Origin: Treponema bryantii
GTDB taxonomy: Bacteria > Spirochaetota > Spirochaetia > Treponematales > Treponemataceae
Direction of reading: 5' to 3'
DNA length: 64,000 bases
Assembly: GCF_900113965.1 (NCBI RefSeq)
Contig: NZ_FORI01000006.1
Span: forward strand, 186,001-250,000
Shown: positions 1 to 6,718 of the stretch, one piece after another
Layout of the letters: each line of letters begins with the position of its first letter
Numbering within the stretch: the first letter of the stretch is position 1
Position numbers and translations under genes: made by a program
Notes under the pieces: generated by a model
Databases searched by the model: none
What the model saw: only the letters and a program-made list of their open reading frames with translations
Told to the model about the DNA's origin: nothing

Positions 1-160
1 ACCCTCTCGCCATGTAATTAGGACGGTATCCTGTTTCTTTGATTACTTTTAAAACCCGTTCTTTTGTATGCTCTGAAACATTTGATTTTCCGTTAAGAAT
101 ATTTGAAACTGTAGTGATAGATACGGAACATTTTTCAGCTATTTCTTTTAAGGTAACCAT
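1..160 (-). CDS. LacI-family transcriptional regulator, N-terminus (partial)
   Basis: The minus-strand reading frame starts at the ATG complementary to 158-160 and runs off the left edge after about 53 residues. It begins MVTLKEIAEKCSVSITTVSN and continues with ILNGKSNVSEHTKERV, a textbook LacI/GalR helix-turn-helix: the recognition helix carries the SITTVSNILNG pattern and the hinge-proximal stretch is YRPNYMARG. Only the DNA-binding domain is visible, so the effector (normally a sugar) cannot be judged. It diverges from the secreted-protein gene starting at 221, with 60 bp between the start codons. Confidence 0.9.
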   Translation of the reverse strand, partial: MVTLKEIAEKCSVSITTVSNILNGKSNVSEHTKERVLKVIKETGYRPNYMARG

Positions 161-184
161 TTGTTTCTATTATAGCGTTAAAAG

Positions 185-213
185 TAGACAACTGTCAAAA
201 TGTACTGTAAAAT
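185..213 (+). promoter_or_regulatory. Sigma70-type promoter giving a probable leaderless transcript
   Basis: A -35 TAGACA (185-190) and a -10 TAAAAT (208-213) are separated by exactly 17 bp. Only 7 nt (ATTGGCT) lie between the -10 and the ATG at 221, and there is no Shine-Dalgarno sequence, so transcription would start at or within a base or two of the start codon. Confidence 0.6.
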
Positions 214-220
214 ATTGGCT

Positions 221-700
221 ATGAAAAGGATATTATCAGTCTTATTTTGTTTGTTTGTTGGTGTGTCTGTTTATGCACAATCTGCAGATGTAATCACAAG
301 TTTGCTTGAATCAAAAGAAGCTACTTTTGGTCAGGTATGTTATCTGGCTGCGGTTCAGGAAAACCTTATCAACGAAAATGATTCGTTCGAAACAGCAGTT
401 CAGGCTTTGTTTGAAAACGGAATGATTCCAGATTTGGAAGATCCGGAAGCTCCAATTCCATTAATCGACATTGTGTATATTTATTCCCGTCTCTGGCCTA
501 TTAATGGAGGTCTTATGTACCGTATAACAAAAGGCTCTCCACGTTATGCATTTAAGCAGTTCCAGGCAGATGGTGTTTTGTCTTCAAAACAGGAACCATC
601 AGATATTATTTCTGGAGCAAAGGCCTTGAGTATTTATACTTCCTGTGTAAATAAATACAGCGGTTTTGATATTAAATCAGTTTCAATGGAGAGTGAGTAA
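221..700 (+). CDS. Secreted hypothetical protein
   Basis: 159 residues. The start at 221 is preferred over the upstream in-frame ATG at 200 because it opens directly into a signal peptide (MKRILSVLFCLFVGVSVYAQ, likely cleaved after VYA), and a promoter sits just in front of it. The mature part is acidic and helical-looking, with no motif I recognise. One stretch (PIPLIDIVYIYSRLWPINGG) resembles parts of small spirochaetal periplasmic proteins. It ends 1 bp before the start of the outer-membrane barrel gene, so it probably belongs to the same envelope operon and works with that barrel or the FecR protein. Function unknown. Confidence 0.75.
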   Translation: MKRILSVLFCLFVGVSVYAQSADVITSLLESKEATFGQVCYLAAVQENLINENDSFETAVQALFENGMIPDLEDPEAPIPLIDIVYIYSRLWPINGGLMYRITKGSPRYAFKQFQADGVLSSKQEPSDIISGAKALSIYTSCVNKYSGFDIKSVSMESE

Positions 701-701
701 C

Positions 702-1835
702 ATGAAAAAGATAATCGTTTCAATCTTAGCCGCAACATGCGCTTTATCTTCATTAGCAGCTTTCACATGGAGCGGACTCATAGACAATAATACAAAGTTT
801 TCTGCTAATAATGATTTTTCTGCCCTTGGTCTTAATCAGTCAAATGGAATATATCTTTCTGCTGCATCAAAATTGAATGAAAGCGGAACTCTTAGATTTA
901 ATGCAGAAGGTTTATACAAATATTATCTGGACTGCGACTTAAAGGAAGGCGAATCAACTTTTAAGAATATTGTAGATCTCGACCTTCTTAAGCTTACAGG
1001 AGAATTTTCTGTAGGAAATGGAGTGCTTGGTTTAAGCGCCGGCCGTTTCCAGTATTCAGATTTTTCTGGTGCAGTTTTTTCACAGGTAAGTGATGGTTTG
1101 TATCTGAACTATAATACTCAGAAAATTAAGGCTTCTTTGTATGGCGGTTATACAGGACTTTTGAATCGTTTGAATGTTTCAATGGTTGAAAATGAATACG
1201 ACGAAGATGAAAATTTTTATGCACTTTGTCCTAAATATGTTCCTGTAACAGCTGATTTTGCTTACAAGGCTCTGCTTGGTTCAAATACAATTGGACTTCA
1301 GGCAGCAGGCTTTATTCCAGTAACAGATGATAATACCTTGAAAGGTTATGGTACTTTGATTTTGAATGGTTACCTTGGAAAGGTTGGCCTTTATGATGCA
1401 CGTGTAACAGCCGGTACCGAAAAATTTGAAAACCTCATGCTTGATGCTAAACTCGACCTGAACTTCTTTATTGGTAAAGTTGCAATGGCTACAGTTGGCG
1501 GTGAGTATGTATCTGGCGATCAGGGACCTTTCGATCCTTTTGTTACAATTACTGCACGTTCTTTTGGATCTGCTCCTTTCTATAACGGCGGCATCATTCC
1601 TAAGGCAGGAATTACATTTGCAAGCAATAAACTGCTGGCAAGCCTTACAGAAAGAGTTGTAATTGCAATGCCAGCTGATGAAGCAAACTTAGATGGATTT
1701 GATACATCTGTAAATGTTACATATAAATTGTTCAGTGATGTTGTAATAGGTTGTGACATTGGTGCATATATCTGTACAGAAGTAGAAGAGAAGAGCAATT
1801 ATTATGCAACAGTAAAAGCTTCTTTGGCATTCTAA
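702..1835 (+). CDS. Outer-membrane beta-barrel protein (porin-like), function unknown
   Basis: 377 residues from the ATG at 702, preceded by GGAGAGTGAG as ribosome-binding site inside the end of the previous gene. A signal peptide (MKKIIVSILAATCALSSLAA) is followed by a long run of alternating polar/hydrophobic strands with many Gly and aromatic residues and a C-terminus ending in the strand ATVKASLAF, with the terminal Phe usual for outer-membrane barrels. No cysteine lipobox. It lies in a tight run with the secreted protein upstream and the FecR-domain gene 18 bp downstream. An earlier in-frame ATG at 666 would bury the signal peptide and is rejected. Substrate unknown. Confidence 0.7.
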   Translation: MKKIIVSILAATCALSSLAAFTWSGLIDNNTKFSANNDFSALGLNQSNGIYLSAASKLNESGTLRFNAEGLYKYYLDCDLKEGESTFKNIVDLDLLKLTGEFSVGNGVLGLSAGRFQYSDFSGAVFSQVSDGLYLNYNTQKIKASLYGGYTGLLNRLNVSMVENEYDEDENFYALCPKYVPVTADFAYKALLGSNTIGLQAAGFIPVTDDNTLKGYGTLILNGYLGKVGLYDARVTAGTEKFENLMLDAKLDLNFFIGKVAMATVGGEYVSGDQGPFDPFVTITARSFGSAPFYNGGIIPKAGITFASNKLLASLTERVVIAMPADEANLDGFDTSVNVTYKLFSDVVIGCDIGAYICTEVEEKSNYYATVKASLAF

Positions 1836-1853
1836 AGCATACGGAGGAAGAAA

Positions 1854-2678
1854 ATGAGAAAGATAAAGAGTTTATTGATTACCGCTGTTTTATTAGCTTT
1901 TGGAACAAGTGCGTTTGCGGCAGATGCTACAGTAACTTTTGTAAGTGGAAAGGTTGAAGTTCAGCGTAACGGTCAGTGGGTTGCACTTCAGAAAGGTGAT
2001 ACAGTTTCTAAATCAGAAACAATCAGTACAGGCTTCCAGTCTGAAGCAAAAATTAAACTTATGGAATCTGTATTGTATCTTGGTCCTGTAACCAGAGTAA
2101 CTCTTGAAGAGCTGTCTGCTACAGAACAGAAAGATAATGTAAATGTTTATCTGAAAACTGGAACGACCCGTTCTCAGGTAAAGCATGTTGATAACAAACG
2201 TGTAAATTATCAGGTTCATACAGCCGTAGCCGTTGCGTCTTGCCGTGGTACTGGCTTTATTTTGGACGATTCAAATACCGTTGAGGTAACAGAAAATACA
2301 GTTGCAGTTGGAAGTTATGATCCAGCTGCTGAAGATGGTACAGAATTGGCAGAGTCTGATGAAAAAGTAGTAACCGATACTACTGACGAAACAGAGGAAG
2401 AAACTGATGAGTCTCTTTCTGATGATGGTGTAGTTCTTGTAAACGAAAATCAGACAGTTACAGTTTCAGATACAAGTCTGGTTTCTAACCCGGTAACTAC
2501 TGTTCAGACTACTATTACAGAAATCGCAACTGCAGTAACAACAGCAGGTGCGCAGGAAGGCGAAGGTGGTGCAGGAGGAGCTGCGTTTACTCCAGTAGCA
2601 GGTGGTACCCCAGTAACAACAAGAAACGGAACCGAAACTGCTATAGTAATTGTAACCTTAGAGCTTCCTACAGAATAA
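1854..2678 (+). CDS. FecR-domain secreted protein
   Basis: 274 residues with a signal peptide (MRKIKSLLITAVLLAFGTSAFA). Residues about 24-140 match the FecR domain: TVTFVSGKVEVQRNGQWVAL, a KGDTVSKSETISTG turn, a TRVTLEEL strand, KTGTTRSQVK, and a closing CRGTGFILDD. In spirochaetes this domain is usually in secreted or periplasmic proteins with no FecI partner, and none is seen here. The C-terminal half (about 150-274) is low-complexity, rich in Glu, Thr and Val, and looks disordered. Start supported by GGAGGAAGAAA just upstream. Probably cotranscribed with the barrel gene and the ECF fusion that follows 13 bp later. Confidence 0.8.
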   Translation: MRKIKSLLITAVLLAFGTSAFAADATVTFVSGKVEVQRNGQWVALQKGDTVSKSETISTGFQSEAKIKLMESVLYLGPVTRVTLEELSATEQKDNVNVYLKTGTTRSQVKHVDNKRVNYQVHTAVAVASCRGTGFILDDSNTVEVTENTVAVGSYDPAAEDGTELAESDEKVVTDTTDETEEETDESLSDDGVVLVNENQTVTVSDTSLVSNPVTTVQTTITEIATAVTTAGAQEGEGGAGGAAFTPVAGGTPVTTRNGTETAIVIVTLELPTE

Positions 2679-2691
2679 TGTGACAGAATAA

Positions 2692-4860
2692 TTGAGCGTA
2701 ATTACAGTTAAAAATCTGAATTTTAAATATCCGCAGAATGATAAAGCGGCCCTTTCCAATGTCTCGTTTGGCATTGAAAAGGGCTCTTATGTTGCTATAG
2801 TCGGTTATAACGGCTGCGGCAAAAGTACACTCGCACGTCTTATCTGCGGCCTTGAAGTACCAGATTCTGGTACAATCGAAATCGAAGAAAACAACAGAAT
2901 TGGAATTGTTTTTCAGTCTCCAAAAGATCAGCTGGTAAGCGGAATTGTTTCGCGCGACACAGCCTTTGGTGCTCAGAACCTTGGCCTTAGTGAAGGCGAG
3001 GTTGAGCTTCGCGTAATTGAATCCTTGAACATTGTAGATATGCTGGACAGGGCGGGCTCTTCAACTTCTGCCTTGTCTCTTGGTCAGACTCAGAAGGTAG
3101 CCTTGAGCGGCGTGCTTGCTTTGCGTCCGGAGATTCTGATTTTAGATGAAGCAGTTTCTATGTTAGACCCGGAGTCTCGTAAAGAGATTCTGGAGTTTTT
3201 GCGCTACTGGCATAAGTGCGGTAATACCATTATTCAGATTACTCATGACATGGAAGTTCTTTCCGATGCAGACTGTGTAATTGGAATAGAAGAGGGCCAG
3301 GTATTTTATTACGGAACTCAGAAGGCCTTTTTAAGCAATGAAGAAAATGTAAAAAGAATCTGCGGTGAACCTTTGCCTCCCCGGTGGTTGAGTAGCCCAG
3401 AGGGCGTATCGAAACCATCGTTAGAAGATGTCGCACTTAAGCTGGAAAACGTATCGTACACTCATGACGCTGTCCACGGCGTATTCAATATAAATCTCTC
3501 CTTCCCCCGCGGCACTCTCACAGCCCTTACCGGTCCTTCCGGCGCGGGTAAATCTACACTGCTTGAAATCTGTTCGGGGCTGGCAATTCCTCAGGAAGGT
3601 AGTGTTTACTGTTCAAGTTCGCAACGCCCGGTTCTTGCCCAGCAAAATGCTCAGGCGGCGCTTTTTGAACCTTTTGCTGCAGACGATGTTGCCTTTGGAC
3701 CTCGTAACAGCGGCATGAGTGGTAAGCCTCTTGTAGAACGCGTAAAGCAGTCTATGAATGCAGCAGCAATTCCTTTTGAACAGTTTGGTGAGCGTCGTAC
3801 TTTTGAGCTTTCCGGCGGTGAACAGAGAAGACTTTCCATTGCAGGAATTCTTGCAATGGATTCAGATGTAATTTTATTTGATGAACCAACAGCAGGCCTG
3901 GACAGCCGAACCCGTAACGAAGTAATGGCAATGTTCCGCCGCCTTACAGACGAAGGAAAAACAGTAATCTTCAGCACTCACAAACGCGACGAAGCAGACT
4001 TTGCCGATCGCGAAATTGTAATCAAAGAGGGCACGGTGGTTGAGTGTCGCGAATCACCGGTGGTTGAGTGCGCTGCGGAGCAGCGCGTATCGAAACCGCA
4101 ATCAAATGCGTTATCGGAACTTACCCCATCCGACTCCGCCACTCTCATCTCAGGTTTGAAAAAACTTTCTATGGGGCTCTCGCGTTCACAACGAAGAAAA
4201 ACATCTCCTGTAGAAAAACTTTCTCCGGCTTTAAGAATTGTTTTGTTCTTTGCGCTTTTTGTTTTTTCTCTGGCAGTACGTCCGCTCTGGCTTTGTGCAG
4301 TTGCCTTAGTGGTGGGCGCGGTTTATGGACTTCTCTGCGGCTTTTCTCTGCGCCGCCTTCTTTCGGCCAGTCTTAAGATTCTGCCGTTCCTGCTTTTCTT
4401 CAGCATCTTCCAGATGATTTTCCATCCGGCTCTTCCAGGAGAAACTCACTTTACCGAATGGCGCTGGTTTATGGTAACTCCATCAAAACTGCTTTTCTGC
4501 CTTGCTGCAATTTTGCGAACAGACGCATCGCTTGCATGTATTTCGGGCTTTTTTGTTTCTACTCCAGAGTACGATCTTATGGACGGTCTCAACGTTTTAC
4601 TCACACCGCTTCGTCTCTGCCGTGTTCCGGTTCGTTATTTAATTCTGATAATCGAAATCATCTTCAGATTTATTCCACTGCTTGTTGATGAAGCGGTTTC
4701 TATTTTGAAGACCCAGACAATAAGAGGCGGGCTTGGAAACGTAAAAGGCAAAATGGCAAAAATCCGCGCAGTAGTTCCGCTGATTGTTCCTCTTGTAATT
4801 CAGGCAATCAAACGTTCAGAAGCTCTGGCAGATGCAATCACAATGAGGTGTTTTAAATGA
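2692..4860 (+). CDS. ECF-type transporter fusion: ATPase A - ATPase A' - transmembrane T
   Basis: 722 residues with an apparent TTG start (MSVITVKNL). The first ABC ATPase has Walker A GYNGCGKST (38-46), signature LSLGQ (128-132, where LSGGQ is usual) and Walker B EILILDEA. The second has Walker A GPSGAGKST (280-288), signature LSGGE and Walker B VILFDEPT. Residues about 508-722 form a hydrophobic EcfT-like domain. Energy-coupling-factor modules normally use separate A, A' and T proteins with a substrate-specific S subunit; no S subunit lies nearby, so the vitamin or metal is unknown. R1 palindromic repeats encode part of both linkers (residues 230-241 and about 449-468). The stop overlaps the NUDIX start (ATGA). 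Confidence 0.88.
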   Translation: MSVITVKNLNFKYPQNDKAALSNVSFGIEKGSYVAIVGYNGCGKSTLARLICGLEVPDSGTIEIEENNRIGIVFQSPKDQLVSGIVSRDTAFGAQNLGLSEGEVELRVIESLNIVDMLDRAGSSTSALSLGQTQKVALSGVLALRPEILILDEAVSMLDPESRKEILEFLRYWHKCGNTIIQITHDMEVLSDADCVIGIEEGQVFYYGTQKAFLSNEENVKRICGEPLPPRWLSSPEGVSKPSLEDVALKLENVSYTHDAVHGVFNINLSFPRGTLTALTGPSGAGKSTLLEICSGLAIPQEGSVYCSSSQRPVLAQQNAQAALFEPFAADDVAFGPRNSGMSGKPLVERVKQSMNAAAIPFEQFGERRTFELSGGEQRRLSIAGILAMDSDVILFDEPTAGLDSRTRNEVMAMFRRLTDEGKTVIFSTHKRDEADFADREIVIKEGTVVECRESPVVECAAEQRVSKPQSNALSELTPSDSATLISGLKKLSMGLSRSQRRKTSPVEKLSPALRIVLFFALFVFSLAVRPLWLCAVALVVGAVYGLLCGFSLRRLLSASLKILPFLLFFSIFQMIFHPALPGETHFTEWRWFMVTPSKLLFCLAAILRTDASLACISGFFVSTPEYDLMDGLNVLLTPLRLCRVPVRYLILIIEIIFRFIPLLVDEAVSILKTQTIRGGLGNVKGKMAKIRAVVPLIVPLVIQAIKRSEALADAITMRCFK
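3383..3416 (+). repeat. R1 palindromic repeat inside the ECF fusion gene (linker 1)
   Basis: Arms GGTGGTTGAGTA and GTATCGAAACC flank an apical hairpin GCCC-AGA-GGGC. It is translated in frame as RWLSSPEGVSKP in the linker between the two ATPase domains. Confidence 0.85.
4035..4097 (+). repeat. R1 palindromic repeat, about one and a half tandem copies inside the ECF fusion gene (linker 2)
   Basis: A half copy (4035-4058) is followed by a full copy (4059-4097) whose apical helix is GCGCTGC-GGA-GCAGCGC. It is translated as VVECRESPVVECAAEQRVSK between the second ATPase and the EcfT domain, in a different frame from the copy at 3383. Confidence 0.85.
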
Positions 4861-5438
4861 CAAAACAGATAAACGGTTTCAAAAATGATTTTAAGTTATG
4901 CCCGATGTGCGGCAGTAAAAAAATCGAAAATCACGGAAACAGAAAATGGATCTGCCCGGACTGCGGCTTTGATCTTTACAACAATGTTGCTTCTGCAGTT
5001 GGTGTTGTGATTTATGATAAATACGATAATGTGCTTTTTGAAGTGCGTGCTAAAGAACCTCGCAAAGGCTTTATTGCCGTGCCGGGCGGTTTTGTAGATT
5101 TTGAAGAAAGTGCCGAAGAGGCCGTAGTCCGCGAATGCCGCGAAGAAATTGGTGTTCCTGTTGAAGGCGCTCACTTTCTCTGCACCGCTCCGAATACATA
5201 TGAGTACAAAGGCATTGAATATAAAACCTGCGACATCTTCTTTACAGCAGCCCTACCACCTCAGTATGATTCAATAAACGATTTTATAAAAAGCCTCAAA
5301 GCTGAGGAGAGTGAGGTGGTTGCTTTTGAAGCAAGAAAGATTTCGTCAGAAGAAGATATAGAAAATCTGCCATTAGCTTTTGAGAGTGCCCGTCACACTT
5401 TAAAACGCTGGTTACAAAAACACCCGGTGGTTGAGTAG
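4857..5438 (+). CDS. NUDIX hydrolase with N-terminal zinc ribbon
   Basis: 193 residues. Two CxxC pairs (CPMCG at 16-20 and CPDCG at about 34-38) form a zinc ribbon like that of NudC-type pyrophosphatases. The NUDIX box follows: GGFVDFEES then AEEAVVRECREEIGV, with the G-x5-E-x7-RE-x2-EE-x-G residues intact. The family cleaves nucleoside-diphosphate-linked substrates; specificity is not evident. It overlaps the ECF fusion stop by 4 bp (translational coupling). Its last codons, CCG GTG GTT GAG TAG, are supplied by an R1 repeat, so the native C-terminus was probably replaced by VVE-stop when the repeat arrived. Confidence 0.88.
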   Translation: MTKQINGFKNDFKLCPMCGSKKIENHGNRKWICPDCGFDLYNNVASAVGVVIYDKYDNVLFEVRAKEPRKGFIAVPGGFVDFEESAEEAVVRECREEIGVPVEGAHFLCTAPNTYEYKGIEYKTCDIFFTAALPPQYDSINDFIKSLKAEESEVVAFEARKISSEEDIENLPLAFESARHTLKRWLQKHPVVE

Positions 5439-5461
5439 ACGCGTAGCGTCGTATCGAAACC
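5426..5461 (+). repeat. R1 palindromic repeat spanning the NUDIX stop codon
   Basis: Arms GGTGGTTGAGTA and GTATCGAAACC flank an apical helix GACGC-GTA-GCGTC. The TAG inside the left arm is the stop codon of the NUDIX gene. Confidence 0.85.
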
Positions 5462-5486
5462 ATAATAAAAATCGTAAGGAAAATAT

Positions 5487-5981
5487 ATGACTAAAACCAT
5501 TCTGTTCACAATCATCCCCGCAGCCCTCATGCTCATAATTACAGTGAGTATGCCTTTCTACAGAGTAAAACTCATGAACGAGGCCGGCACAAAACGACTG
5601 GCGCTCGCCAAAAAAAGAGCTTTCCTTTCTTATTTTACTTCCGGTATAGCATTACTGTTACTGCTTCTCGCAATGAAACAGGATTTTGGAAAATTCAATT
5701 TCGTAATTCCCTATGGCGCCGTTCTCGCCCTTTATGTATCAATTAGAGAAAGTACCCTTTATCCAATAAACGGAGTCTACGAAAATCTTATTATAGTTGG
5801 CTCCGAAATCCTAAGATACAAAGACATAGAAAAAATCCTATCTGCTGAAGAAACCACCCACCCAGATTATGTCCTAATGATAAAACCCAAAAACAAAGAC
5901 AAACCCCGCCAGCTAATCTTCGACAACGCCAACGAAGCCTCCGAAGTCAAAAAGCTTTTGGAAGAAAAAATGAATGTTTAA
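5487..5981 (+). CDS. Small membrane protein, unknown function
   Basis: 164 residues, preceded by AAGGAAAATAT. Three hydrophobic segments are visible (about 4-24, 46-62 and 74-88), followed by a cytosolic-looking basic/acidic tail of about 70 residues (EILRYKDIEKILSAEE and later IFDNANEASEVKKLLEEK). This plan resembles small bacterial proteins with a PH-like or DUF-type tail behind a membrane anchor, but no family is recognised with confidence. It is separated from the NUDIX gene by an R1 repeat and has the same orientation, so it may be the last gene of the upstream run. Confidence 0.65.
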   Translation: MTKTILFTIIPAALMLIITVSMPFYRVKLMNEAGTKRLALAKKRAFLSYFTSGIALLLLLLAMKQDFGKFNFVIPYGAVLALYVSIRESTLYPINGVYENLIIVGSEILRYKDIEKILSAEETTHPDYVLMIKPKNKDKPRQLIFDNANEASEVKKLLEEKMNV

Positions 5982-6108
5982 TATATAGAATTATTAGGGA
6001 GTGAAAAGAATCTCAGATCAGTCTAAAAAAATATATTCTTGCGTGGAGTTATAAAAACTTAAAGAGAATTTGGCGCAAGGAAGCGGATTTGTGGGGCAAA
6101 ATGACTTT

Positions 6109-6186
6109 GTGTGTGGCTGCCGCGAGAGCGGCAGTATAATAGTTTCTTTACCACACACAACGTCAAGCGCATTATTGCGCGTTTTT
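6109..6186 (+). ncRNA. Candidate structured RNA with terminator (unassigned)
   Basis: The 341-bp gap between 5981 and tRNA-Cys has no credible ORF but contains nested pairing. GTGTGTGG (6109-6116) pairs with CCACACAC (6151-6158) around a perfect CTGCCGC-GAGA-GCGGCAG hairpin (6117-6134) closed by a GNRA loop. It is followed by a short GCGCA-TTAT-TGCGC hairpin and GTTTTT (6166-6186), which looks like an intrinsic terminator. The 5' end is not determined. I find no SRP, 6S, tmRNA or RNase P signature. Confidence 0.4.
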
Positions 6187-6277
6187 GACCTGCAAATACG
6201 CGCCCGGAAGCCAATTGACGCGGATAATTTATTCCACTTATGCTGATATATATTTTTTTAGATGTGTACTGAACCTA

Positions 6278-6306
6278 TTGACAATCCATATTATCTTCTA
6301 TATATT
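6278..6306 (+). promoter_or_regulatory. Promoter of tRNA-Cys
   Basis: A perfect -35 TTGACA (6278-6283) and a -10 TATATT (6301-6306) have a 17-bp spacer and lie 16 bp before the tRNA. Confidence 0.75.
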
Positions 6307-6322
6307 AAACATACATTTTTTC

Positions 6323-6394
6323 GGTGTGGTACCCAAGCGGTAAGGGACTGGTCTGCAAAACCATCATTGGTAGGTTCGACTCCTATCCACACCT
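6323..6394 (+). tRNA. tRNA-Cys (anticodon GCA)
   Basis: The acceptor arms GGTGTGG and CCACACC pair fully. The anticodon GCA is at 6355-6357 in the loop CTGCAAA, the TPsiC arm carries GGTTCGACTCC, and the discriminator is T, as expected for tRNA-Cys. CCA is not encoded. Confidence 0.95.
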
Positions 6395-6397
6395 CTG

Positions 6398-6427
6398 AAA
6401 GAACTTCTTCGGAAGTTCTTTTTTTTT
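6398..6427 (+). terminator. Intrinsic terminator after tRNA-Cys
   Basis: GAACTTC-TTCG-GAAGTTC hairpin (UUCG loop) followed by a run of eight or more T, immediately 3' of the tRNA. Confidence 0.9.
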
Positions 6428-6461
6428 GCCCGCAGCAATCTCCATAGGGAAATCCCCCGTC

Positions 6462-6490
6462 TTGACCCTAAATCCGCCATAAGATATTAT
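6462..6490 (+). promoter_or_regulatory. Promoter of the glycine riboswitch/symporter transcript
   Basis: -35 TTGACC (6462-6467), 17-bp spacer, -10 TATTAT (6485-6490), about 40 bp upstream of the aptamer. Confidence 0.65.
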
Positions 6491-6527
6491 TAATATGTTA
6501 TTTCTGCAACGTGATTTGTATGAAATA

Positions 6528-6634
6528 ATTCTCTGGAGAGTTCCTGCATTCCCGCAGGACGCCGAAGGGTTAGGAAAAAAGTGTGTATATTCCTGCAGAC
6601 TGGCTTCTGATATCTCAGGCATAAAGGACGGAGT
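6528..6634 (+). promoter_or_regulatory. Glycine riboswitch, single aptamer
   Basis: The conserved gcvT-type core appears in order: CTCTGGAGAG, a TCCTGC/GCAGGA hairpin, CGCCGAAGGGTTAGGAAA, then TATCTCAGGCATAAAGGACGG. These are the hallmark sequences of the glycine aptamer. Only one aptamer is recognisable, whereas many glycine riboswitches are tandem. It precedes an AGCS amino-acid symporter, which fits control of glycine/alanine flux rather than of the glycine cleavage system. Confidence 0.88.
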
Positions 6635-6663
6635 CATTTAAAGACGTTCTGTTTACTCTTTGG

Positions 6664-6702
6664 AGAGCTGCGAACTTTTAGTTCCGGCTCTTATTTTTTT
6701 TA
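6664..6702 (+). terminator. Riboswitch expression-platform terminator
   Basis: An interrupted stem (GAGC pairing with GCTC and GAAC with GTTC around a TTTTA loop) is followed by TTATTTTTTTT, ending just before the AAAGGA ribosome-binding site. Its position between aptamer and start codon suggests premature termination as the control step. Whether glycine promotes or relieves it is not decided here. Confidence 0.7.
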
Positions 6703-6718
6703 AAGGATAAACAAAAAA

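Noticed and set aside
39-224. 61-residue plus-strand ORF at the left edge
   Set aside because: It overlaps the LacI-family N-terminus on the other strand, which has a clear helix-turn-helix.
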